In this document: positions 1-9,767 of the stretch, one piece after another | Layout of the letters: each line of letters begins with the position of its first letter | Position numbering within the stretch: position 1 is the first letter of the stretch | From: Oscillospiraceae bacterium | Lineage (GTDB): Bacteria; Bacillota; Clostridia; Oscillospirales; CAG-382 | Assembly (NCBI GenBank): GCA_022508745.1 | Contig: JAFLUP010000006.1 | Location: 1 to 49,905, forward strand | Direction: 5' to 3' | Length of the DNA: 49,905 nt | Notes under the pieces: model-generated | Databases searched by the model: none | What the model saw: only the letters and a program-made list of their open reading frames with translations | What the model was told of the DNA's origin: nothing | Made by a program: the position numbers and the translations under genes

Positions 1-57
1 GCGCGAGCGTACGGAACCGCAATTCGGCGCAACGAACGTAGTGAGTTGCGACGGGAA

Positions 58-1608
<1,551 letters not shown>

Positions 1609-1624
1609 CTATTCAGATTTCTTT

Positions 1625-2080
1625 TCAACGGTCATGGGAAGCAATCTCTTCCAGAAATTCGCGGTAGCGACGGCGGGGTTTGCGCAAGGGAACAGCGATC
1701 AGAAGCAGCAGCACGACAAAGGCGATGCAAAAGCCCGTAACGGAAGGGCTCACGCTTCCCTCCTCCATTGCGCGGTAATAGACGAACCCGTCAAGGAAGG
1801 CCAGCACCAACAGCAGAACATAATCAAAAAGACGCTTGGTGAAATGCCCTTTGATGGCGCTGCCGCCGCCGCAGGGAACGATCCTGCCGCGAAACACCGT
1901 CGCAAAGGGGTCCAGCGCCCCGCTCGCCCTCCGGATGAGAAACACACGGTCTTCTTTTCTGGAAGCGATGAAAATATTGTCCATCAACGCATCGTTGCCC
2001 GCAAACCGCGCAGGAGATGTTTTTTCATCCCAACGCTGTGTCAACTGCTCCGGCGTGAATTTGCTTTCAAGAACCAGCAC
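1625..2080 (-). CDS. Hypothetical membrane protein (two predicted TM helices)
   Basis: 151 aa ORF upstream of guaB on the same strand, downstream of a consensus promoter; hydrophobic pair near the C-terminus. Confidence 0.7.
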   Translation of the reverse strand: MLVLESKFTPEQLTQRWDEKTSPARFAGNDALMDNIFIASRKEDRVFLIRRASGALDPFATVFRGRIVPCGGGSAIKGHFTKRLFDYVLLLVLAFLDGFVYYRAMEEGSVSPSVTGFCIAFVVLLLLIAVPLRKPRRRYREFLEEIASHDR

Positions 2081-2112
2081 CGTTCCGTCCCTCCGCTTTT
2101 ATATTATTTTAC

Positions 2113-2141
2113 ATTGTAGCACATTTTTTTCGGAAAGTCAA
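2113..2141 (-). promoter_or_regulatory. Sigma-A type promoter for the 151-aa gene/guaB
   Basis: Minus strand TTGACT (2141-2136), 17 nt, TACAAT (2118-2113). Confidence 0.7.
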
Positions 2142-2170
2142 TTGCATTTTTCCCTATTTCGTGCTATAAT
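2142..2170 (+). promoter_or_regulatory. Sigma-A type promoter for the P-type ATPase-YihY gene
   Basis: TTGCAT (2142-2147), 17 nt, TATAAT (2165-2170). Confidence 0.7.
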
Positions 2171-2203
2171 CTTCCTAATTTCTGACAGAACAGGAGGTCC
2201 GGT

Positions 2204-5200
2204 ATGCGAAAAAAGAAAAAAACTGTATCCCACGCGGAGCTGCGCGCGCCGGATATCCTGACGGGTCTTACCGCAGAGGAGGTCCGGCTGCGCACGGAAG
2301 CGGGGCTGGTAAACCGCTCCGCGGCGCCTAAAACCAAAAGTGTGCCGCGCATCCTGCGGGAGCATCTCCTGACCCTTTTTAACCTGATCAATTTGCTGAT
2401 GGCCGTCGCGCTGCTGATCGTGCGTTCCCCGAAAAACACGCTGTTCTTCGGTGTGGTGCTGTGCAACGCTTTTATCGGGCTTTTTCAGGAGCTGCGCGCC
2501 AAGCGGACCACGGACAAGCTGGCGATCCTTGCCGCATCCACCGTGACTGTACGGCGGGACGGGAAGGAAGTGCGCATCCCCTCCGACGCGCTGGTGTACG
2601 GCGACATCGTTCTCTTCCGTCCGGGGGATCAGATCCCCGCGGACTGCACCCTGCTCCGCGGCGACTGCGAAGTCAGTGAAGCGCTGCTCACCGGGGAAAG
2701 CGAGCCGGTGAACAAATCCGACGGCGACACGCTGCTTTCCGGCTCCTTCCTTGTGGCAGGAGACTGTATCGCTTCCGCCACCCGCGTGGGGGAAACCGGG
2801 CTTTTACAGGAGATCGCCGCCGGCGCAAAGCAGTACCGGCGAAAGACCTCCCAGATCATCCGCGCCCTCCAGCGCATCATCGACGCGCTCACGGTGCTGC
2901 TCATTCCCTATGCTCTGCTGTTCTTCTGGCTGCAATCCAAACGGGTGCCGGGGAACGCCGCCGTGCGCAATACGGTGGCAGCCATGGTGGGCATGATCCC
3001 GGAGGGGCTGATCCTGCTGGTCTCCGGCATGATGGCGCTGGCGGTCTATCGCCTTTCCAAGAAGCGGATGCTGGTCAAAGAGCTTTACAGCGTGGAGACC
3101 CTCGCCCGCGTGGACACGCTCTGCTTTGATAAAACCGGGACCCTGACCGACGGGAAGCTGACCGTCTGCAACGTCCTGCCCCTGCATGGGGAGCGGGAGC
3201 CCATGCTCCGCGCACTGACGCTGATTTCCGGCAACACCGCCGGAAACGAGACGGCAGACGCCATCGCACGCTATTGCGGCGGGCAGGAGGTGCCCCGCGC
3301 TTCCTCCGTCACGCCCTTTTCCAGCAAAAGAAAGTACAGCGCAGTCTATTTTGACGATGGACGCGCATATATATTAGGTGCACCGGAAATCCTGCTGACC
3401 CCGGACGAGCAGGAGCACCGGCTGACCGCAGATACCCTTGCCGCCGAGTGCAGGGTGCTTTGCGTTTCGGTCGCCGAAGCCGTCGATTCCCCGGAAATGC
3501 TCCCTGCGGATCGGCATGCGCTGGGGTTTGTCATGCTCGCGGACACCATCCGCCCGGGCGCGGCGGACACGGTGGCTTACTTCCTGCGGCAGGGCGTACG
3601 CATCAAGCTGATCTCCGGCGACCATCCCGTCACCGTCGCGCGCATCGCACGGGGAGCGGGGGTGCCGGAATATGAAAAATATATTGATCTTTCCACCGTC
3701 CCGGAGGGCGCCGATTACGGCGCATTGGCGGAAGCATATACGGTATTCGGCCGCTCCACGCCTATCCAGAAGCAGCTTTTGGTACGCGCCATGCAGGAGT
3801 GCGGGCATACCGTCGCCATGACGGGGGACGGCGTCAACGACGTCCTCGCGCTGCGGGAAGCGGACTGCGCCATCGCCATCAACGACGGCACGGACGCCGC
3901 GCGCAACGTCGCCGACATCGTCATGCTGGATTCGGATTACGCTTCCCTGCCCGACGCCGTGGCGGAGGGACGAAGCGCCATCAACAATCTGGAACGCAGC
4001 GCTTCGCTGTTTCTCACCAAAACGATCTATTCCATCCTGCTGGGCGTGCTGTTTCTCATTCTGCCGGGGGCATATCCGTTTATGCCCATTCAGCTTACCC
4101 TCATCAGCAGCCTGACCGTGGCCATCCCTTCGCTCATCCTGTCCCTCCGTCCGTCGAAGCAGCGCATCCGGAACAACTTCCTGAAAAACGCGCTGTCGAA
4201 GGCACTTCCGACGGGGATCGCCGTTGCGGTGGGCGTCATCTCCTGTACCCTCCTCGGCGGCTACTATCGGCTCCCGCAGTCGGACATTTCCACCGCCTGC
4301 TGCATCTGCACGGCTATCTGCGCCGTTTGCGGATTGCTTTGGGTCCTTCATCCGCTGGACCGTATCAAAACGGCAGTCATCTCTTCCGTCAGCGCCGTCT
4401 ATCTGTTCTGCGCGATCTGTTTCAGCGGTCTGTTCGAGATGCGGTTCACGCGCTTTGATTCCGTCCTGGTCGGGATCGCATCCCTGGCGTTCGCATGCGC
4501 GGCTTTCCTGTTTACCGTGCTGCTTCAAAACGGATATACCCGGCTGCACCTTGAAAAGTATGTGGTTCGATTGGTCACTGTCGTTCGCTATTTCTCGCGA
4601 AAATTGAATGCCCACCGAGTGGGCGCCTGCGCCGCGCAGGTGGCATATTTCATGCTGTTTGCCACCGTTCCGCTGCTGATCCTTGTTTTTTCCATGACGC
4701 GGATCCTTTCCCTCTCGGCGGAAGAATTCCTCGGCGCCTTTTCCCGGATGTTCCCCTCCCTCGTGGGCAGTCTGTTTGAGGACATCGTGCAGAGCATCTT
4801 CGAAAGCGGCTCCTCCGTCATGGCTTCCTTCTCCGCCATCGCCGTCCTCTGGTCCTCCTCCAAAGGGGTGTACTACATCATCGGCGGGCTGAATTCCGTG
4901 TTCGAGATCAAGGAAAGCCGCAGTATGTTCCGTCTGCGGATCCTTTCCGTCGCCTATACGCTGGCGTTTATCCTCATTCTCGTCGCCACGCTGCTGCTGA
5001 TGGTGTTCGGCGGTTTTATCACGGAAATCATCATCAACCGGTTCCCGAATCTGGTAGGGATTGTCAACCTGCTGTCCTCCCTGCGCTTCGTCATCGGTCT
5101 GCTGCTGCTCACCTTCTTCTTCGCGCTGCTGTTCAAGGTGCTGCCGGACCGGAAAACGAGCTTCGCCGCCCAGCTTCCCGGCGCGGTGCTTTCCGCCGTG

Positions 5201-5377
5201 GGATGGGTCATTTTCTCCTTCCTGTTCTCCTTCTACGTCAACAATTTTTCCAACTACGCCAACATCTACGGCAGCCTTGCCGCCATCATCGTGTATATGC
5301 TCTGGCTGTATATCTGTATGTTCATTCTGTTCATCGGCGCAGAGCTCAACCTGCTGATCCAAAAATCGTCGGAATAA
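2204..5377 (+). CDS. P-type cation-transporting ATPase with C-terminal YihY/BrkB-family membrane domain (fusion)
   Basis: 1057 aa; TGESEPVNK, MIPEGL, DKTGTLTDG, TGDGVNDVLALREADCAIA define a P-type ATPase; after about aa 785 come 'AAQVAYFMLFATVPLLI' and 'YGSLAAIIVYMLWLYICMFILFIGAELN', typical of YihY/BrkB. Confidence 0.9.
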   Translation: MRKKKKTVSHAELRAPDILTGLTAEEVRLRTEAGLVNRSAAPKTKSVPRILREHLLTLFNLINLLMAVALLIVRSPKNTLFFGVVLCNAFIGLFQELRAKRTTDKLAILAASTVTVRRDGKEVRIPSDALVYGDIVLFRPGDQIPADCTLLRGDCEVSEALLTGESEPVNKSDGDTLLSGSFLVAGDCIASATRVGETGLLQEIAAGAKQYRRKTSQIIRALQRIIDALTVLLIPYALLFFWLQSKRVPGNAAVRNTVAAMVGMIPEGLILLVSGMMALAVYRLSKKRMLVKELYSVETLARVDTLCFDKTGTLTDGKLTVCNVLPLHGEREPMLRALTLISGNTAGNETADAIARYCGGQEVPRASSVTPFSSKRKYSAVYFDDGRAYILGAPEILLTPDEQEHRLTADTLAAECRVLCVSVAEAVDSPEMLPADRHALGFVMLADTIRPGAADTVAYFLRQGVRIKLISGDHPVTVARIARGAGVPEYEKYIDLSTVPEGADYGALAEAYTVFGRSTPIQKQLLVRAMQECGHTVAMTGDGVNDVLALREADCAIAINDGTDAARNVADIVMLDSDYASLPDAVAEGRSAINNLERSASLFLTKTIYSILLGVLFLILPGAYPFMPIQLTLISSLTVAIPSLILSLRPSKQRIRNNFLKNALSKALPTGIAVAVGVISCTLLGGYYRLPQSDISTACCICTAICAVCGLLWVLHPLDRIKTAVISSVSAVYLFCAICFSGLFEMRFTRFDSVLVGIASLAFACAAFLFTVLLQNGYTRLHLEKYVVRLVTVVRYFSRKLNAHRVGACAAQVAYFMLFATVPLLILVFSMTRILSLSAEEFLGAFSRMFPSLVGSLFEDIVQSIFESGSSVMASFSAIAVLWSSSKGVYYIIGGLNSVFEIKESRSMFRLRILSVAYTLAFILILVATLLLMVFGGFITEIIINRFPNLVGIVNLLSSLRFVIGLLLLTFFFALLFKVLPDRKTSFAAQLPGAVLSAVGWVIFSFLFSFYVNNFSNYANIYGSLAAIIVYMLWLYICMFILFIGAELNLLIQKSSE

Positions 5378-5388
5378 CCTTCCTTTGA

Positions 5389-5420
5389 GGCGGAACGTCC
5401 CCTGGCGTTTCGCCTTTTTT
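5389..5420 (+). terminator. Rho-independent terminator
   Basis: ggcggaacg/cgtttcgcc stem (one G-U) followed by TTTTTT. Confidence 0.8.
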
Positions 5421-5469
5421 CTGTTTGCGTATTTTACGATAATTTTACAGCGGCTTTCCGCCTCTCCTA

Positions 5470-5498
5470 TTGACTTCCGGGAAGTTTTGGTATATAAT
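5470..5498 (+). promoter_or_regulatory. Promoter of the MBOAT/DHHW/FkbH/ACP cassette with embedded palindrome
   Basis: TTGACT (5470-5475), 17 nt, TATAAT (5493-5498); perfect palindrome ACTTCC-G-GGAAGT at 5473-5485. Confidence 0.75.
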
Positions 5499-5568
5499 AT
5501 AGGACGCTTTTAGAAACCGTCGATTTACCTTTCCAACCTCTTTTTGAAGAAGGGATGAAGATACATAT

Positions 5569-7047
5569 ATGAACTTTGCAGAATTGCTGTTTTTGTTTGT
5601 TTTCCTGCCCCTCTGTGTCGGGTGCTACCTGTTCACGGGGCAGACCCGATACCGCAATACCGTCCTGTTGGTTTTCTCCCTGCTCTTCTACGCGTGGGGG
5701 GAACCGACGAAACTGCTGTTGCTGCTCCTCAGCGCCGTGGTCAACTTTCTGTTGGCGCGCTCCATCGACGCCAACCGGGGCAACCGGCTCTGCAAGCTCT
5801 CGCTGGTCCTTTCCCTGGTGTACAACATCGGGATGCTGGCGGTGTTCAAATACACCGGCTTCCTCGTGGAGAACATCAACTCCCTGCTGGGGACAAGCAT
5901 CCCCCTCGTCAACTCCCAGAAGCTCCTGCCGTTGGGCATCAGCTTCTATACCTTCCAGATCATCTCCTACGTGGTGGACGTGTACTGGGAGAAGGTACCG
6001 GTGCAAAAGAACTTCTCCAAACTGCTGCTGTATATCTCCTTGTTCCCGCAGCTTGTGGCAGGTCCCATCGTACGCTATTCTACCATCGCGCAGGAGATCG
6101 ATAACCGCCGCAGCACCTTGACAGACCTGACCGAGGGCTTTTCCCGTCTGATCGTCGGTCTTTCCAAAAAGGTGATCCTTGCCAATACCCTTTCCCTCCT
6201 GCCGCAGGCATTCCTGACCGACAGCATCGCAACCAGCTCGGTAACGGCAACATGGGTGGGTGTGATCGCCTACTCCATGCAGGTGTACTTCGACTTTTCC
6301 GGCTACTCGGACATGGCCATCGGCATGGGACGCATCTTCGGCTTCCACTTTGACGAAAACTTCAATTATCCCTTCATCTGCCGCTCCGTTCAGGAGTTTT
6401 GGCAGCGCTGGCATATCTCGCTGGGCAGCTTCTTCCGGGATTATCTGCTTTACCTGCCCATCTTCGGCAAGCGGAGGCAATGGCTCTCCCTGTTCCTCGT
6501 CTGGTTCACCACCGGTCTCTGGCACGGCGCGAGCTGGAACTTCATCGCATGGGGTCTGTACTTCGGGCTGTTCATCTTCATCGAACAGAAGCTGGGCAAG
6601 CGGGTGCTGAAACGCATCCCGGACGTGGCCATGCACATCTACAATAAGATGGTCATCCTCATCGGATTCGGCATCTTCTACTACGACGATTGCTCGACGA
6701 TCGGCAGCTTCTTCTCCCGGATGGGAACCTTCTTCGGCAACCTGTTCGGTCTTTCCGGCAACGGGCTCTTCCAGGCGGATGAATTCACGCTCGGTCCGAA
6801 CAGTCCTTTCAACCAAGGCTTGAAGGATAACGTCTATCTGATGAAGTATATCTGGATCTTCCTGCTCGCCCTGCTGTTCTGCTTCCCGCTCCTGCCCATG
6901 ATCAAGAAGCTGCTGAACAAGTGCAGCACCCCGGTACAGGCGGGCGCACAGGTACTTTCGGGAGTCTGTTGTGTGGGACTGCTGCTCCTCTGCATGGTGA
7001 TGCTGGTGTCGTCCCGCAACAATCCGTTCCTGTACTTCCGTTTCTGA
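5569..7047 (+). CDS. MBOAT family O-acyltransferase (AlgI/DltB-like)
   Basis: 492 aa polytopic; 'VFSLLFYAWGEP', 'LPLGISFYTFQIISYVVDVYW', 'YFDFSGYSDMAIGMGRIFGF', 'NYPFICRSVQEFWQRWHISLGSFFRDYLLYLP', 'GLWHGASWNFIAWG' motifs. Confidence 0.95.
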   Translation: MNFAELLFLFVFLPLCVGCYLFTGQTRYRNTVLLVFSLLFYAWGEPTKLLLLLLSAVVNFLLARSIDANRGNRLCKLSLVLSLVYNIGMLAVFKYTGFLVENINSLLGTSIPLVNSQKLLPLGISFYTFQIISYVVDVYWEKVPVQKNFSKLLLYISLFPQLVAGPIVRYSTIAQEIDNRRSTLTDLTEGFSRLIVGLSKKVILANTLSLLPQAFLTDSIATSSVTATWVGVIAYSMQVYFDFSGYSDMAIGMGRIFGFHFDENFNYPFICRSVQEFWQRWHISLGSFFRDYLLYLPIFGKRRQWLSLFLVWFTTGLWHGASWNFIAWGLYFGLFIFIEQKLGKRVLKRIPDVAMHIYNKMVILIGFGIFYYDDCSTIGSFFSRMGTFFGNLFGLSGNGLFQADEFTLGPNSPFNQGLKDNVYLMKYIWIFLLALLFCFPLLPMIKKLLNKCSTPVQAGAQVLSGVCCVGLLLLCMVMLVSSRNNPFLYFRF

Positions 7048-7074
7048 TCGTCTTTCTTCCAAGGGGGCTATCTC

Positions 7075-8514
7075 ATGAAAAAGAACAACAACGCATCGGC
7101 GCTTCTGCTTGCAAAGATATTCAGCCTGTTTCTGATGGTGCTCACGTTCCTTGTGATGTTTGTGTATTGCGTCTTTCTGCCGCGCACGAAGGGATCCGAC
7201 ATGGACGGGCTGGTAGAAAAACCGGAACTTACCCTTTCTTCCCTGCTGGACGGCAGCTACACCGCCAATATGACCGACTATTTCTCCGATACGGTCTACG
7301 GGCGTGACCGCATCAAGGACCTGTATCATCGGATCAGGGGCTGGTTCGGCAAGGAGACCATCCTCACGACCACGGACGGTGAGGAGGAACAGCTCTTCGG
7401 CTCCGGCCACGGGGGCGGGGACGAGCATCCCGATGATTCATCGGAATCTCCCTATTATCCTCCCGTTTCCGGCAGCGAGGGTCCCTCTGATCCCAGCGTT
7501 GGTACGGAAAGCTCCGGCGGCGAAAGCGGAGGCTCCGGTTCCGAACCCAGCAGTTCCGGCAACGAGACAAGCGGCACCGAACCCAATCCGCCTCCCGTCC
7601 TCAACGAGGAGCTCTGCGACGCCGGTACCATCCTCGGTACCCGTGCGCTGGAGGTCTATTACGGGGACAAAAACCTGAAACACATCCCGGATTTTGCGGC
7701 AATCCTGAACAACTTTGCCGCCAGTCTGCCGGGGGTGAACGTCTACTCCATGCCCGTCCCGAAGGCTTGCGCCTATTACCTGCAAACTTCCTCCACCTAT
7801 GCCAATCAGACGGGCAACTCCCTGCGGGACATGAAGGCCATCGCGGAGCGTCTCTCCGGGGTGAAGAATATTGATATTTACGACGTGCTGAAGAACCACG
7901 CGAACGAGGAAATTTACTTCCGCACCGACCACCACTGGACGGGATTGGGCGCCTACTACGCCGCGCAGAAGTTCGCAAGCGATCTGAATCTCCCCTTCCA
8001 GGATCTTTCCGCCTACGAAAAGAACGTCCGCCCCGGCTATGTGGGCACCATGTACAAGTACAGCGGCTACAAGCAGGTGTTGAAGGACAATCCGGAGGAC
8101 TTCGTCACCTATAAGCCGAAGGTGGGCTATACCGCCATCTTCTATAACCAGAGCTTTGGGAACGGACGCACCCGCAGCGCGGAGGACGGTATGTTCTTCC
8201 ACTACGGCGATGACAGAGTCTCCTCCTGGTACAGCACCTACCTCAACGGCGACGCATACGCCTGGCAGATCAAGTCCGACGTGTGCAGCAACGGGCGCAA
8301 GCTGCTCATCGTCAAGGACAGCTACGGCAACCCCCTCGCCAACTACCTGCTGTATTCCTTTGAGGAGATCTACGTCGTGGACACGCGGGTGTTCGAGCTG
8401 AAGCTGAAAGGGTTCGTCGCCGACCACGGCATCACGGACGTTCTGTTCGCGGAATCCCTGTTCTCCGCGGTGGGCGGCACCTATATCAACCAACTGAAGG
8501 GGTTGTGTTCATGA
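7075..8514 (+). CDS. DHHW family (AlgX/AlgJ-like) membrane-anchored extracellular protein
   Basis: N-terminal TM; Ser/Gly/Glu/Pro-rich linker; 'FRTDHHWTGLGAYYAAQKF'; 'KLLIVKDSYGNPLANYLL'. Confidence 0.88.
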   Translation: MKKNNNASALLLAKIFSLFLMVLTFLVMFVYCVFLPRTKGSDMDGLVEKPELTLSSLLDGSYTANMTDYFSDTVYGRDRIKDLYHRIRGWFGKETILTTTDGEEEQLFGSGHGGGDEHPDDSSESPYYPPVSGSEGPSDPSVGTESSGGESGGSGSEPSSSGNETSGTEPNPPPVLNEELCDAGTILGTRALEVYYGDKNLKHIPDFAAILNNFAASLPGVNVYSMPVPKACAYYLQTSSTYANQTGNSLRDMKAIAERLSGVKNIDIYDVLKNHANEEIYFRTDHHWTGLGAYYAAQKFASDLNLPFQDLSAYEKNVRPGYVGTMYKYSGYKQVLKDNPEDFVTYKPKVGYTAIFYNQSFGNGRTRSAEDGMFFHYGDDRVSSWYSTYLNGDAYAWQIKSDVCSNGRKLLIVKDSYGNPLANYLLYSFEEIYVVDTRVFELKLKGFVADHGITDVLFAESLFSAVGGTYINQLKGLCS

Positions 8515-9755
8515 GACGTAGACTTCTGTTCGCTCTCCTTCTGCTGTTGACCCTCTCCCTGCTGTTTGCCTGCGCGGGCGAGGAAAATCCCTCCGGCACG
8601 GACAGTTCCCTGCAAGGGGATCCTTCCGTGTCCTCGAAAAGCGACGTCACTTCCCTGTCGGAACCCCCTTCGGAGGATTCCTCCGACGAAGAACCGTCCG
8701 CGGAACCTTCTTCTGCGGAGGAACCCTCTACGGAACCGTCCTCTACGGAGGAACCTTCCGAAGAACCTTCTGAGGAACCGATTTCCAGCGAGCCGACGGA
8801 AAGCAGCCAGACTCCCGAGCCCGAACCCGAACCTGAACCTGAACCGGAGCCCGAACCGGAGCCCGAGCCCGAACCAAACCCTCCGGCAAAGCCGCACATC
8901 GTCAACGGCTTCCTCGTTTATGATTACCGCGCCATGGAGCAATTCGGCGGCGGTGCCTCCGGCGGACAGATGACGGCGGAGCTGCTCAACAAGTTCAAGG
9001 AACGGGTCGGGGACGGCGTGAACGTCTATGCGATGCCCATTCCGAACGCCTCCGCGTATTACGCGCCGGAGGGCTACGAACGTTCCGTTACCAACACGCA
9101 AAACGCAGTTTACGGGATGCGGGACGCTCTGGTGAACGTGAAATTCGTTGACGTCTATTCCGCGCTCCTGCCCCATACGGAGGAAGAGATTTACGCCCGT
9201 ACCGACCACCACTGGTTCGCCCTGGGCGCATACTACGCCGCCGAAGAGCTCTGCAAGGTGGCAAACGTCGATTTTGCCCCCCTTTCGCAGTTTGAGCGCT
9301 ACTCCTTCGACGGCTTCCTCGGCTCCGCCTATTCCGCCTACGGCGTATCGGAGCTGGCGGCACGCCCGGAAACCTTCGTCTGGTTCGAGCCGCAGCAAAC
9401 CTACACGGTCAACTACTATACCCACAAATTCCAATCCCCCTCCGCCGGTTCCCTGTTCTCCTCCTCCAAAGGATACACCAAGTTCATCCGCGGGGACGGA
9501 TATGCGGTGCAGATCCAGACCGGCGTTTCCAACGGACGGAAGCTATTGGTGGTCAAGGACAGCTACGGCAACGCTCTTGCACCCTTCCTGATCGCCGGGT
9601 TTGAAGAGGTATACTTTGTGGATATGCGCGAGTTCGCCCGCAATATCCTCACGTTCATCAAAGAACAGGAGATCACGGACGTTTCCTTTTCGATTTCCGT
9701 CTTCACCGCCGCCGGTTCCAAGCGGGATAACATCAACCGGCTGATGAATATATGA
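8511..9755 (+). CDS. DHHW family lipoprotein with (EP)n linker
   Basis: ATGA overlap with the upstream stop (8511-8514); lipobox LLFAC; Ser/Glu/Pro-rich linker then a long EP repeat; 'YARTDHHWFALGAYYAAEEL'; 'KLLVVKDSYGNALAPFLI'. Confidence 0.88.
   Translation: MRRRLLFALLLLLTLSLLFACAGEENPSGTDSSLQGDPSVSSKSDVTSLSEPPSEDSSDEEPSAEPSSAEEPSTEPSSTEEPSEEPSEEPISSEPTESSQTPEPEPEPEPEPEPEPEPEPEPNPPAKPHIVNGFLVYDYRAMEQFGGGASGGQMTAELLNKFKERVGDGVNVYAMPIPNASAYYAPEGYERSVTNTQNAVYGMRDALVNVKFVDVYSALLPHTEEEIYARTDHHWFALGAYYAAEELCKVANVDFAPLSQFERYSFDGFLGSAYSAYGVSELAARPETFVWFEPQQTYTVNYYTHKFQSPSAGSLFSSSKGYTKFIRGDGYAVQIQTGVSNGRKLLVVKDSYGNALAPFLIAGFEEVYFVDMREFARNILTFIKEQEITDVSFSISVFTAAGSKRDNINRLMNI
8814..8878 (+). repeat. 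Low-complexity (Glu-Pro)n coding repeat
   Basis: Alternating gaa/gag and ccc/cct/ccg codons encoding an EPEPEP tract. Confidence 0.9.
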
Positions 9756-9767
9756 AAGGAGTTTCCC

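Noticed and set aside
3374-5362. 662-aa minus-strand ORF opposite the ATPase-YihY gene
   Set aside because: Shadow ORF rich in D/E/H/Q; the plus-strand product has unambiguous family motifs
4560-5377. Ribonuclease BN annotation of the C-terminal domain of the ATPase fusion
   Set aside because: The YihY family was historically mislabelled RNase BN; no nuclease motif is visible
5467-7428. 653-aa minus-strand ORF opposite the MBOAT gene
   Set aside because: Shadow ORF; the coding strand is settled by MBOAT motifs
8816-8880. CRISPR or tandem-repeat array
   Set aside because: Repeat is a coding Glu-Pro tract without spacers
8486-8905. Minus-strand ORF with (GS)n repeats
   Set aside because: Mirror image of the plus-strand (EP)n repeat in the DHHW lipoprotein
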